A DNA stretch of 64,000 bases from Isoperla grammatica. Lineage: Eukaryota; Arthropoda; Insecta; Plecoptera; Perlodidae. Made by a program: the position numbers and the translations under genes. Each line of letters begins with the position of its first letter. Position 1 is the stretch's first letter. Location: assembly GCA_945910005.1 (NCBI GenBank), contig OX246747.1, positions 5,576,274 through 5,640,273 on the forward strand, written 5' to 3'. Of the stretch, positions 10,458-20,951 are shown in pieces. The notes beneath the pieces are model-generated. The model was not told the origin of the DNA. It was given only the letters and a program-made list of their open reading frames with translations, and made no database searches.

Positions 10458-10850
10458 TTGATTTGGTCCCTTAAGCTGTCATGATCCTACAATATATTGA
10501 TATTAATGCACAATTAGTAGTTTTTTAATTTATAATTTGTCACAAAACAGGTATATACAGGCTACTACACTAATTACTTCTGAACTGCTGAAATAAACTG
10601 CTGAAATGCACATGTACAATGTACATACTTACAGATTAGGTTATTAATCTTAGCCACTTGATTTGGTCCCTTTAGCTGTCATGATCCTACAATATAGTGA
10701 TATTGATGCACAATTTGTCATTTTTTAATTTAATTTGTCACAAAACAGGTAGGCCTATATACAGGCTACTAGACTAATTAGCCTACTTCTGAACTGCTGA
10801 AATAAATTGCTGAAATGCACATGTACAATGTACATACTTACAGACTAGGT
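10440..10850. repeat. Tandem duplication, about 200 bp x 2
   Basis: The segment starting GGTTATTAATCTTAGCCACT at about 10440 recurs at about 10639. The two units are roughly 85-90% alike by eye and both end near ACATACTTACAGA. The unit includes the first codons of the LINE ORF1 fragment, so the duplication arose after the LINE inserted. Confidence 0.8.
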
Positions 10851-11745
10851 ATAAATTAAAATATAAATATAAATAAATTCAGTATTATATGGGTCATTTT
10901 CTCAAACCTGACACATTTAGATGAACAAAATATTGGGATTAAAAATAAAAATTTTATGAAATTTTTTTTGGGGGATCATAATACATAATGAAATGATACT
11001 ACAGTTTTGGCAGAGCTAAAATGCTGTTTATTTATTAATAAAAGGTAATTAAATATTTTCATAGTAATACCACTGACATTGAAAATGGTTGCTGCGTAAC
11101 ACCAGTGAGTGAGTGTATTGGTAACACTACTGACAATTGCAGTTACTTCAACTGTAAATGCATATAACATGCATAATTTAACATAACACTCACTGATTCA
11201 GTCTTACATGGGTCATTCTCAAAAAAATTGACTCTTTGACAAATGCAATGCAGATTTAAAAAATGTTTACCTACGATTATCTGAATAATAGGGTACAACA
11301 ATTAATGTATCTCGTACCATGCTGTAAATGGGTTTGCCTATTTTTTAATATTTAGTAGTTTAAATATGCACTTGCGTACTCAAATGTGTCTCGGGATGTC
11401 ATGAGTGTTACCGTGCAATACAATACAATGACTAACTAAGGAGAACAAAAATAAAACACGTTAGTTTAATCTTTTGAATACCCTTTATTTTGTTCCATCA
11501 TAAGGAACATACAATCATTATCCATTAGAAATTTAATTTAAGTTATTTTATCAATTCAATACTGTCATGAGTGTTACCAGTGCTAACATTTCACTTACTT
11601 TCGAACCTTGTTAATGAGGATTGGCTTTAGATATCTGATTAAATTAAATTAAGTAGTATAGGTTCAAGTATAACTAACAATAAAAGTATAATTGGAAGTA
11701 CTTCATGTTTTTAAATAGTTAAATATTTAGATAAGATGGCTGGGT
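10851..11745. other. AT-rich spacer
   Basis: No coding feature. The phrase CATGAGTGTTACC occurs near 11400 and again near 11567 but I cannot define a repeat unit. Confidence 0.5.
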
Positions 11746-11816
11746 AGCCTAACATTCATGACATGAAGTAACATTCATGACGTTAAGTAACATTCATGAC
11801 ATAAAGTACCATTCAT
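11746..11816. repeat. Short tandem repeat (AACATTCATGACATAAAGT type)
   Basis: Four imperfect copies of a roughly 21-bp unit containing ACATTCATGAC and AAGTAAC. A minisatellite with no coding role visible. Confidence 0.8.
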
Positions 11817-11881
11817 GGCAATAATAAGTTTAAATCTTATTCTTGTGGGCCATCGCCATTTCTTTTAAGATATTCAAAGGC

Positions 11882-13123
11882 TTATTTCCTTTCATACAAA
11901 TTAATTTCCATCGGAAACACATACAGTTCACGCCGCTCTTTCATACGTAGTGTTGGCTCCGGCAATATTTCCAGCACTTGATCGAAAGAAATAAATGAGG
12001 GTATTTCAATGTCGTTGATTGTGAAGCATGTTCCCAAGGACTGGTGTTTGAGGTATAATACCTTGATATCACCATCCTCTTCCACACCACTTTGGCAAAC
12101 TGCCACATAGCGATACTCTGTGTTCAGGAACGCATTGCAGTAGGTAGCTCAACCAGAACGTTAGTCCCATGGCTTATGTTTTTGCAGTGAAGAGTTGTAG
12201 GTGGAATAGGTGAGCTGGATCCTGCCAACACCGGCGGTGTACTATCGACGCTCACATGTTGTGCAACAAAATTTACTAGGGGCAGATCATCGTCTTCATC
12301 TGACGTGTAGATACCTTGCCCATACCTTTCCCTTACAAAGGTTATTTTTTGCACAGGCAAATGGCAGGTACAGAGCTGGCCTTCAATAGATCATTCTGTT
12401 CACAGAAACAAGAAATGGTGCAATAACACATGCTTCCTTGTGAGAACTTACACAGTTGGTGAATCTGACGGGTACCTTTGATTGTTGCTAAATTGTTTGG
12501 AATCGTCTTAGGGATCTTTTCGATTGACTCATTGTCTACAAAAACAAATGTATTTTAGATGGGCCAGCCTCCTTAAGAGTTTCATACAAAACTCGAGCAT
12601 TTGCTATGTCATTGCCGTAGGATACTATCTTATCGGCTTGGCGTTTGACTGCACCCCCTATCCCATCTGCAGCCCCCTTGCCATGACCTGCCTCAAAGAA
12701 AGACCAGGTTGCTGCCGAAAACCCTATCTGATAAGTGAGTGTACAGAAAAGAAAGAAATTTTTCTTCTGACAGTACTGGGATGAAGGCCCATAGGAGAAG
12801 AAATGCAGTACCTTAACTGCTGGTGATTTTTTCTTAATTTGATCAAATATTGGTCTCATGTGGGCCCATATGGCAGGAGGCTTTTAAAAAACCATATTCA
12901 TATATATATTTTTAGACAGAAGATAGAAATTCCATTTTTGCTTATATTGCGATGTTGGACCATCACTATAAAAATGGATTTGACTAACTTCAGGATGTTC
13001 AGTTCGAATTAATTGGAGAACAGGCTCAAGGTGCATCCATATAGCTGGCGGTCCATGCTGCAGGTTATCTGATATGGTGCCAAAACAAATGGGTTCTTTC
13101 TTGAGTATTAACCAGTGATACAT
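11882..13123 (-). pseudogene. Transposase-like gene of unknown superfamily, duplicated core and C-terminus
   Basis: Minus strand. Block 12884-13123 reads GPPAIWMHLEPVLQLI, then IHFYSDGPTSQYKQKWNFYL. Block 12536-12859 repeats the same segment in diverged form (HMRPIFDQIKKK, LHFFSYGPSSQYCQKKNFFL) and continues into SFFEAGHGKGAADGIGGAVK. Blocks 12124-12360 and 11882-12106 supply a C-terminal region; the frame breaks between them near 12115. The pair SDGPxSQY and EAGHGKGAxDGxGG recurs in large invertebrate repeat-encoded families, where it looks like an RNase-H-fold catalytic core, but I cannot name the superfamily. The likely N-terminal part is at 15632-16177. Confidence 0.5.
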
Positions 13124-13253
13124 TTGTCTTTCATCCTGTACAACGAACGTGAAGTTTTCCGAAAAATCACCGCTTATTATGCATGCGTCACTTTCTAAGT
13201 TTTCTTTTTTGTCTTTCAGAAGTAATTTTTGACGAAAGGGCGGGTCTAGGGTA

Positions 13254-13600
13254 CCAGCCTATCTATAGTAAGCTACTTCGGTAGCCGAATGGCCAGCCCT
13301 AGCTCTGGGCTGTGTACTCGGACCCGTCTCTTCTACGAGCTGTCAATTTATTTTATTTTCACTCTCTCCCACTCCCCCCCCCCCCCCCCCCCCCAACTCG
13401 CCCACTTCACTTCTCAAGTAGGCTTAACGCACCGTCTGTCTTTTCGCATTGTTGTAAGCGATGCTGTATCAGCACCAGGGGAAGAAAAGTCCAACACCAG
13501 TCATGTTTTCATTCACTGTTTTGTTGCAACCCATATTGGAAGTGGAAATTGCATCCGCTGCTGCCACGTGGGTGATTCTTGGCAAAAAGGGAATATGAGG
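13254..13600. repeat. Repeat segment with long C-run
   Basis: Contains an uninterrupted C-run at about 13375-13394 after a CT-rich stretch. Bases 13508-13567 match the first 60 bases of the window. The frames called through it (13289-13642) are low-complexity and not believed to be coding. Confidence 0.6.
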
Positions 13601-13924
13601 CCTTCAAATTTATTAACATTAAGTATGAATTTAAAAATTTGAAAAAATCCTCGAATATAGCTAAGGTGTTTTATCTGCTAGGTTTCCTAGTCAGCAACAT
13701 AGTTTCTCAACTTAACAATGCTTTATTAAATATTTTAATTGTTGTGCTATCAGGATAATGACAAGGAACCAGGATAATTACTTAAAATACAGCTTGTAGT
13801 TCTCATGTGAGCATATATGTGTTTAAATAATTGCGAGTACAGTGGTTATTGACTTGGAAGTGAATTTAAGTGGTTATTTGAATTTATACAAATTCAAAGT
13901 TATTTTTATTCAGGCTTATTATCA

Positions 13925-13944
13925 TTAACCCTCTCGCATCCAGG
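13925..13944. repeat. Candidate piggyBac terminus with TTAA
   Basis: TTAACCCTCTCGCATCCAGG: a TTAA target followed by CCC, as at piggyBac-family ends, located 250 bp downstream of the transposase stop. No matching inverted end was found upstream of the transposase, consistent with truncation there. Confidence 0.4.
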
Positions 13945-14171
13945 AGCTAGGCGCCTGGAAAACCCTATGAATCCACGTAGTTTTACAAAAAAAAATCATG
14001 AAATACATGATAAGTTGTGTTTTCTGATATCTCGGGATCTAGTAGACCTAAAAGAAAGCTATATACATCAAAATGTTCACAAGAAAGTAATGAATATTAC
14101 TGAGAGAATTGTTTACCTCTTTAGTAGTCTTAAAGGGTGTGGTAAGGCTTGAAGTGTTCAATGCACAAAGG

Positions 14172-15085
14172 TTATTTACAAGTATCACATTCATAAATGG
14201 TTTCTTTTCTCGTCTTCTTGTCAAGACAGACACGACACCTCTTTTTGGTTACTGCACCCTTGTCTGCAATTGGAGCCATCTGGACAAGGAAGTGTCTGCC
14301 CGAAAGTCTTAAGGGGGATGGTCCAGGAATGGTTGACCTTCTTAGGTAATCTGGTACATTTGTTGCAAGGAGAATGTCTTCAGCCAATTTCCGTTTAAAC
14401 TCGTTGAAAGATCTGTCAACCTTTCCATTGCCAGCCCTATGTACAATGTGGCTGTTGAGTATAGCCATGTCAACAAAATAGCAGAAAATCTTCTTGTAGG
14501 CCTTCCTGGAGCGGCGCATGATGTGGAACCCACTTAGTAGTTGATCGCCTCGATCAACACTACCCATTCCATGATTGTAATCAAGTATGCAAAGAGGCTT
14601 CAATTTTGTAGCCCCAGTTGCCCTATCTGTTTTAGATGTCTCTTCGAACTGAGGGCCATGCATTGTCGACAGCATCTTTACGGCCTTTTTGTCTGCCCAC
14701 TTCAGTGCCATCCCATTTTGCATGTTCGGAAAGACATCTCTCCCTTCCTAAGTTTTTGGGCCATCAAGTCTTTGGGCACATTTTTACGGTTAGCCCGTAC
14801 CGTGCCACAGACATTTGTCCCAGCATCAAACAGTGTTTGGTACAGTATTGGGGAGCTATACCGGTTGTCTAAATAGAGATTATAGCCACTATTTAGACAA
14901 CCAATGGACTCGCACAGATCAATCACGACTTTGTGACTCGCAGGGGTGTCATCGACTTTGTCTTGGCCTATGTATATTTTAAAATTTGAAATATAACCAT
15001 TGTCCGTGTCACAAAGTTTATAAAACTTTACTCCAAATCTGGCTCTTTTGGAAGGGTTGTATTGAGTGAATGAAAGCCTGTGCAA
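14172..15085 (-). pseudogene. piggyBac-type (DDE_Tnp_1_7) transposase, 5'-truncated and frameshifted
   Basis: Block 14702-15085 has RARFGVKFYKLCDTDNGYI, then the core with VVIDLCESIG and YNLYLDNRYSSPILYQTLF. After a one-base shift at about 14715, 14172-14723 continues with MALKWADKKAVKMLSTMH, DYNHGMGSVDRGDQLLSG and the C-terminal cysteine-rich domain KKRCRVCLDKKTRK and YECDTCK. The D in LDNRYSS and the D in DYNHGMGSVDRGDQ fit piggyBac catalytic positions. The N-terminal third, including the first catalytic aspartate region, is missing. piggyBac enzymes excise precisely from TTAA sites. Confidence 0.85.
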
Positions 15086-15631
15086 GTAATGCTATATTAG
15101 AATGAACTGTGCATGCGCATGTTTCTCGATTGTCCACTTTGGGAGTAACAATCCAAAACGGTTTAGAACACAAAATCTAGAATAACTTACATGTTTGTAA
15201 GTTTTGCATTCAGTGCAAAAAAAATTGTGAAGATTGAGAAGTGAATCGTTAAGATATCTTTTCTGCTGCTTGATTTTTCTTTTGGTGTTGGTGTCTTTTT
15301 TCCCAGGACACATCCTACTACATTCATCTCTTTCGAGAAATCTTTAGACTTTTCGGCAGATATCATCGTTGGCTTTACTTGAACTTTTATGTGCACATAC
15401 ACGAGAGTTTTTGCCTCTTTGTTGGCCATTAAGCCTTTATATTTCAAGAAGTGGGTCGTAGTAGTCATTTTCTGTACTTACGAAAAACTTGACCTCCTCG
15501 AAAAATCTTGTAAAAGATTTGCTTATCATTGTTTGAACGTAAGGTGCTGTATGATTTCTTCATTTGCTCGCCCATAACAACCCCTTCAAACAATTTTCTC
15601 CTAATTGCGGGATTTACAAAACGATGACCCC
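15086..15631. other. Spacer between piggyBac relic and N-terminal transposase fragment
   Basis: Minus-strand frames at 15092-15313 and 15187-15468 carry Lys-rich stretches but no motif I recognise. They may be eroded parts of the gene at 11882-16177. Confidence 0.35.
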
Positions 15632-16177
15632 TCAAAAGTTTCCGTACTGAACTTCGAGGGGTGGCACATTACTTATTTTCATCTTCTCTGTGTAAAAGAC
15701 GATACAGTAGTACTTTTGTTTGTATTTATTCACTGCTTGGTTAGCTTTAGCCAACTTCTTAAGTGCATTTGACATTTTCCTGAAAACGTTTGTACGATCC
15801 CTTCGTACTTTTTTTCTTCCTGATTTTTTGCGACCATCTGCACATGGCTGATTGTCAACAGCAATCTCCTCTTCTTCGTCACTACTGGTAAGTGGAGTAT
15901 TGTCTTCACATAAAGCATTACATTTTTTCAATTTATCTCTTTACTTGGCAGAGTTTTTTCTCCACTTCGACCGCTGGGAACGTTGATCACGAGCACACTT
16001 CTCCCCTATTGGTTTATCAATCTCTTTTATTTTCCGGTTTGAATATTTTTGTCGGCGTTTTTCTTTTTCTTCTTGCAAAAGTGTGGGGTTAAGGCTAATC
16101 TTATGCTGTCTTACTTTTTCTGCTTCACGCTTTTTACGGAGCTTTTCGCTGTCACTCAACTTTTTCTTTGGCGGCAT
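15632..16177 (-). pseudogene. Lys/Arg-rich N-terminal region of a repeat-encoded protein
   Basis: From ATG at 16177: MPPKKKLSDSEKLRKKREAE, repeated basic motifs, and QRSQRSKWRKNSAK. One in-frame TAA at 15941-15943 is followed without frame change by RDKLKKCNALCEDN, an acidic patch DEEEEIAVD, and ALKKLAKANQAVNKYKQKYY. Such strings of basic motifs precede the SDGPTSQY-type core in related repeat proteins as I recall them, so it may be the 5' part of the gene at 11882-13123, separated by the piggyBac insertion. Only one stop breaks the frame. Function is probably DNA binding; this is inference. Confidence 0.4.
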
Positions 16178-16329
16178 TGTAGAATTGGCGTCTCCTGTTA
16201 AATTAAAAGCTACATCAGGTATACAAAAACTTGTCAAAAACAAAAATAGGACTATCAACATTAGGATCATCAAAGAATAACTCTAGTTCCCTACCTTTAC
16301 TAATGAAACAGTCATTATCCTGCAAAGGT

Positions 16330-16590
16330 GTCATTATCCTGGCCACTTGAATCCAGGATAATGATGGCAGGATAATGATGTTCTAGTGCGGATTCAAGTT
16401 CATCATTAAATTTGTTTACTTTAGTAGATGGTGATCTGTAAGTTTCTAAGATGAAGTATCTTTCAAGGTTCAATGTGAAATCAATGTGGGCAGAATTAGA
16501 AGATGTAATCAAAGTATCGTTAGTACACTTTGCGTCTTTAATTGTATTATAATTAATCATGATTGCAATACCATCTGCCATTGAATTCTT
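16330..16590 (-). pseudogene. Non-LTR retrotransposon endonuclease fragment
   Basis: The frame reads GIAIMINYNTIKDAKC, then LERYFILETYRSPSTKVNKF, then LESALEHHYPAIIILDSSGQ. This matches the middle of apurinic-like endonuclease domains of LINE ORF2 (the Y-P-S strand and the following hydrophobic strand ending in D, normally GDFN). It is truncated on both sides. Confidence 0.65.
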
Positions 16591-16599
16591 ATTTGTCTG

Positions 16600-17106
16600 C
16601 GGCCACTTTTAGTCCATACTGACCTGTATCAAAGGATACCGCACACCCTCAGAACCTCAGTTCATTCATTTCAATAAGCCCCCCCCCCCCCCCCAACTTC
16701 TCATATATTTGCCAACCGCGTGTACTGAACACTTGCAGCTGGCCGAGCGAGCGAGAGAGAACAGTGGAGTGCTATCGTGTCTGAGCGAGACGCAACGACG
16801 TAGTTTGACCTTGAGTTTGACTAGTACAGCTTGCCTGCCGCCCACCGTGAGAGAGAAAGCGCTAGTCGCAGGACGCGAGAGTGGAAGCGAGACCGCGATA
16901 GCCGCAGGCGAGTGCAAAATCCAATTGGCAAAAGACGGCTGTTACGTGGCGGGGGTAGGGGACGATAATACAATGCTGTCGAAGGGTCGACTCAACTTCA
17001 AGTTGGGAATTCCGAATTCCGTGATAGTGTTCCGCTGGAAAATCAATGTAATTTTTTTAAAACAGAAGTCTGCATGTAACAACGTTATAAAACTCATTTC
17101 ACTACT
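16600..17106. other. Region with G/C homopolymers
   Basis: A C-run lies at about 16680-16694. The long plus-strand frame 16709-17329 crosses this stretch and the next inverted repeat and shows no domain. I do not believe it is a gene. Confidence 0.45.
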
Positions 17107-17127
17107 GGGGGGGGGGGGGGGGGGGGG

Positions 17128-18686
17128 GGTGAGTCTCGACTTCCTCGCGGAAACGAAACTTTCGACAGGCTGGAATCTATTCTTGACCAATCGGAACCAT
17201 GTGGCGCGTTTTAAGTATTTTCCACAGTCTGCTAGCGGTGAATCAGTGAATCATCCAGGTGGCGGTGGGTATTGTCATTTAAGCATTATCATTTGTTCTG
17301 ATAAACATGTCAAACGGGTACGACGTTAACAATAAGTAAGCTAATACTTTATTACAACACATTATATTAGGTTCCATACATTATATAGACTAGGTTGTAG
17401 TACTACGTTACTAATGTAGGCCTATTAATGTAGGCCTAGGCTTATTGTAGCCTAGCAATGGCCTAAACTAAAAGAGTTGGGCCTAGACCTAGGCTAGACC
17501 TAGACCACGTGATCTTCTGACGTCACTTTCGATTGTGGAAAGTAATTCCATCTGCAATAGGGAATGTGCATGAATTTTCTATAGCTCTGAAGGTACGTGG
17601 AATATATTGTTATTCATCTAAAGACATCACACACCTAATTTAAAAGTTTTAAAATTAATTCATTATAGGTTCTATACATGTTCAAAGATTTTGATTATCT
17701 GTTTCCCGCACTTTTATTTTTAAACGGTATGTGACGTCACGATCCATGAAAATCACTGCTTCTATGAATGACTTTGCATATAACCTCCTTGGAATTTGCC
17801 ACCGCCTCCTAGACGAAACAATCAAATTTTCAAGGTTATCAAGCTAACCTTGTCAAAATTTTTACTCAAGCCGTTGTCAAGTCTGCTTCATATGAATAAC
17901 AACACCCAATATTTACTGATATTCTATAAAAATAGGTTTGGTATTATTGTTTTTATAGTAATTGGGCTTCAAAATTTATTACTAGGCGTACTAGACATTA
18001 ATTCGATTTTATATGATTATGGATATGATAATTTCCAAATAAGCGTTATTTTATTTATAATTTTATGATTGGTTGATTGCTGATACATGGCAGGTGACGA
18101 ATGCCCCATTACTCCCGCCATAAATATGTGTGAAACTTTCAGCTCGTTTTTATAAATGAAACTTTATTCTATGTTATCGAAATAAAATATTTTTGTATTC
18201 AGGAAGTCAATCCTAATCTAGTAAAATGCTAAAAAAAATTATGGATATTACCCATTTGGCTGTCGGAATTACATCCTACAGACGAAAGTGACGTCAATTC
18301 ATCACGTGGTGTAGTCCTAGCCTAGGTCTAGGCCCAACTCTTTTAGTCTAGGCCATTACTAGGCTACAATAAGCCTAGGCCTACATTAATAGGCCTACAT
18401 TAGTAACGTAGTACTACAGCCTAGTCTACATAATGTATAGATTCTAATATAATGTGTTGTAAAGCATTAGCTTACTTATTGTTAACTTCGTTCCCGTTTG
18501 ACATGTTTATCAGAACAAATGGTAATGCTTTAATGACAATACCCACCGCCACCTGGATGATTAACTGATTCACCGCTAGCAGACTGTGGAAAATACTTAA
18601 AACGCGCCACATGGTTCCGATTGGTCAAGAATAGATTCCAGCCTGTCGAAAGTTTCGTTTCCGCGAGGAAGTCGAGACTCACCCCC
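17128..18686. mobile_element. Element with about 400-bp inverted arms
   Basis: Starting at GTGAGTCTCGACTTCCTCG next to a G-run (17107-17129), about 17128-17548 is the reverse complement of about 18263-18686 with scattered substitutions. The ~700-bp middle is AT-rich, and its frame 17796-18068 has no domain I recognise. Both arms contain dense TAGGCCTA. The length and arms suggest a long-TIR DNA transposon derivative. Target duplications are unclear because the left edge is a G-run. Confidence 0.8.
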
Positions 18687-19189
18687 CTGTACGGCCCGAA
18701 AATAGGTGTCGTAATGTCGAATACGACGTTATTTCAAGGGACGTTGTATCAAGTTCTAGATAACATTATCTCTTATGGAAATTCGCTGGGACTTGATCAA
18801 AACGACGTGATAATGCGAACGACGTCGTATCGTATGTTGTAATGTAATGTGTTACAAAGTTGCACTGTAGGGAACTACCACTAGATGTAGGCTATTTTTT
18901 TAAATGGACTGTACAATAATATTCATTTATTTAGTTTCCATTACAAATTTGTACAAATTGTGTACAACAAATAGATAACTGAAAGAAATTATCAACTTGT
19001 GGATATCTATTTTAAGATTAAGACATTCTTAACAATATAGCTTCTTCTTTGTACCGGTACTAGATATTTTCAAACTCAAGTAGCAAATACGTACATAGGC
19101 CTACCAATACATCAAGCAAAATATTTACACTTAAGTTCATCCCAAGAGTGAATACAAAAACACAGAAATACTTTAGAAATATTGATTTG
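18687..19189. other. AT-rich spacer
   Basis: No recognisable genes or repeats between the inverted-arm element and the satellite array. Confidence 0.5.
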
Positions 19190-19984
19190 AGGTACACAAG
19201 CGAGGAAACATGCGTTGTCCTCATATGTTGCATGTAGTTGCTCTCATGTCACTGACTAAGCGCAGGGTTTATCAAGTACAGTCACCGTCACAAGCGAGGA
19301 AACATGCGTTGTCTTCATATGTTGCATGTAAATGCTCTCATGTCACTGACTTAGCGCAGGGTGTATCAAGTACAGTCACCTTCACAAGCGAGGAAACATG
19401 CGTTGTCTTCATATGTTGCATGTAATTGCTCTCATGTCACTGACTTAGCGCAGGGTTTATCAAGTACAGTCACCTTCACAAGCGAGGAAACATGTGTTGT
19501 CTTCATATGTTGCATGTAGTTGCTCTCATGTCACTGACTAAGCGCAGGGTTTATCAAGTACAGTCACCGTCACAAGCGAGGAAACATGCGTTGTCCTCAT
19601 ATGTTGCATGTAGTTGCTCTCATGTCACTGACTTAGCGCAGGGTTTATCAAGTACAGTCACCGTCACAAGCGAGGAAACATGCGTTGTCTTCATATGTTG
19701 CATGTTGTTGCTCTCATGTCACTGACTTAGTGCAGGGTTTATCAAGTACAGTCACCGTCACAAGCGAGGAAACATGCGTTGTCCTCATATGTTGCATGTA
19801 GTTGCTCTCATGTCACTGACTTAGCGCAGGGTTTATCAAGTACAGTCACCGTCACAAGCGAGGAAACATGCGTTGTCTTCATATGTTGCATGTTGTTGCT
19901 CTCATGTCACTGACTTAGCGCAGGGTTTATCAAGTACAGTCACCGTCACAAGCGAGGAAACATGCGTTGTCCTCATATGTTGCA
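19190..19984. repeat. 94-bp satellite array, about 8.5 copies
   Basis: The anchor CGAGGAAACATG recurs at 19201, 19295, 19389, 19483, 19577, 19671, 19765, 19859 and 19953, a constant 94-bp period. Units are very alike, differing at few sites. The array ends abruptly where a SINE begins at 19985. Open frames through it (19210-19425, 19492-19725) come from its stop-poor sequence and are not genes. Confidence 0.97.
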
Positions 19985-20130
19985 CCTGCCCAGGGACTGC
20001 CACCTTATCGTGGTGGGCAGGTTTGCGTGCTTTGTTGATCCCGAGAGCTATGCCGGCGGAAGCGTATGCTTCTGGTAGGGCCACCCAAGCCGGACTGGTC
20101 GAGGAGGAGAAGTCAGACGAAGTGCAGTCC
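19985..20130 (+). ncRNA. Candidate HDV-like ribozyme, best-preserved copy
   Basis: Pairings by eye: P1 CCTGCCC (19985-19991) with GGGCAGG; P2 GGACTGC with GCAGTCC (20124-20130); P3 ACC with GGT around the 7-nt loop TTATCGT; a long P4 region holding the hairpin GAAGC-GTAT-GCTTC. The segment GACGAAGT before the P2 3' strand supplies the candidate catalytic C (CGAA). Strand order P1, P2, P3, P3', P1', P4, P2' is that of HDV and CPEB3 ribozymes. Predicted cleavage is 5' of base 19985, freeing the exact element 5' end. Confidence 0.7.
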
Positions 20131-20368
20131 ACACCCCAATCCCCTTTCCCCCCCACTGTCCCATTGAATATTTCTCCTCCCACTTGGCCCTGCCCTCCCT
20201 TGCTGGACTCCCATATGACGACTCACGCGACGTACAATGGATCTGATTCGGATGTGGCTTTATTCTTCATCATCATCTTTCTCATCTTCATTATCACCCG
20301 CTCATCGTCTCGATTAGCCATCGTTGCATAAATATGAGACGTTAAGCCCTATTAATCAATCAATCAAT
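19985..20368 (+). mobile_element. SINE, head A + body 1
   Basis: Begins CCTGCCCAGGGACTGCC directly after a satellite unit and ends in the shared tail with ATCAATCAATCAAT. Body 1 is complete (CCCATTGAATATTTCTCC, CGCGACGTACAATGG). Its 3' end abuts the BED exon at 20371. No duplication is seen, since satellite lies on one side and exon on the other. Confidence 0.92.
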
Positions 20369-20370
20369 AC

Positions 20371-20951
20371 TTCCCGTTCCCGTTTTGCCTGAGTATGCCA
20401 CCAACACGCGACACTTAAGAGCGAAGGATACCTCTACGTCAAAAACCGCAGACAATTTTCATTTTTTATTTATATCTCAAGATTGAAACACAACATCAAA
20501 AATCTGAGACACCATAGCGCTGTGGTTTGGTAATCCCTACACAGTGAATGATAAATGTATTTAACGTTATCATCAGTATGACTGTGATAACGATTTCCTC
20601 AAATTACTAAGGAAATCGTTATCACAGTCATACTGATGATAACGTTAAATACATTTATCATTCAGTGTGTAGGGCTTACCAAACCACAGCGCTATGGTGT
20701 CTCAGATTTTTGATGTTGTGTTTCAATCTTGAGATATAATTAAAAAATGAAATTTTTCTGCGGTTTTTGACGTAGAGGTATCCTACGCTCTTAACACACG
20801 ATGCAAAGGGTACCCGTTTTTGATCAACGCTGATAAGTTTAAAATATTTCCAGGCATCACTTTTAGCTTTATCGTTATCTTCTAGAACAACTCTGTCAGA
20901 GTTTATTTTTATTAACTGTTCAATTGCAGACTTTGTAATACTTTCATTCAT
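20371..20951 (-). pseudogene. hAT-type BED-finger exon split by a MITE
   Basis: Segment 20791-20951 reads MNESITKSAIEQLIKINSDR, then KSDAWKYFKLISVDQKRVPF and ASCV. When one TTAA and the insert 20419-20790 are ignored, the frame continues KCRVLVAYSGKTGTGS up to the SINE at 20370. W-x2-F followed by C-x2-C and an SGKTGTGS turn is the start of a BED zinc finger of hAT transposases. The distal His residues are lost at the SINE junction. Confidence 0.65.
20419..20790. mobile_element. Hairpin MITE (372 bp) in a TTAA site
   Basis: Two ~181-bp arms (20419-20599 and 20610-20790) are near-perfect inverted copies with a 10-nt spacer, starting GAGCGAAGGATACC. TTAA occurs at both edges (20415-20418 and 20791-20794). 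TTAA duplication is typical of piggyBac-mobilised elements. Transcribed RNA would form a very long hairpin. It interrupts the BED exon. Confidence 0.88.

Noticed and set aside
16709..17329. 206-residue plus-strand frame
   Set aside because: Crosses a long poly-G run and the arm of an inverted repeat; no domain.
19190..19984. Regular array that might be a CRISPR
   Set aside because: The whole 94-bp unit repeats with no variable spacers, and the DNA is eukaryotic; it is a satellite.
19902..20183. Repeated frames such as those through 148-450, 19873-20331, 37015-37260, 50420-50728, 58527-58772 and 63122-63409
   Set aside because: All are SINE sequence read through; similarity of the peptides comes from SINE copies and both strands are open.
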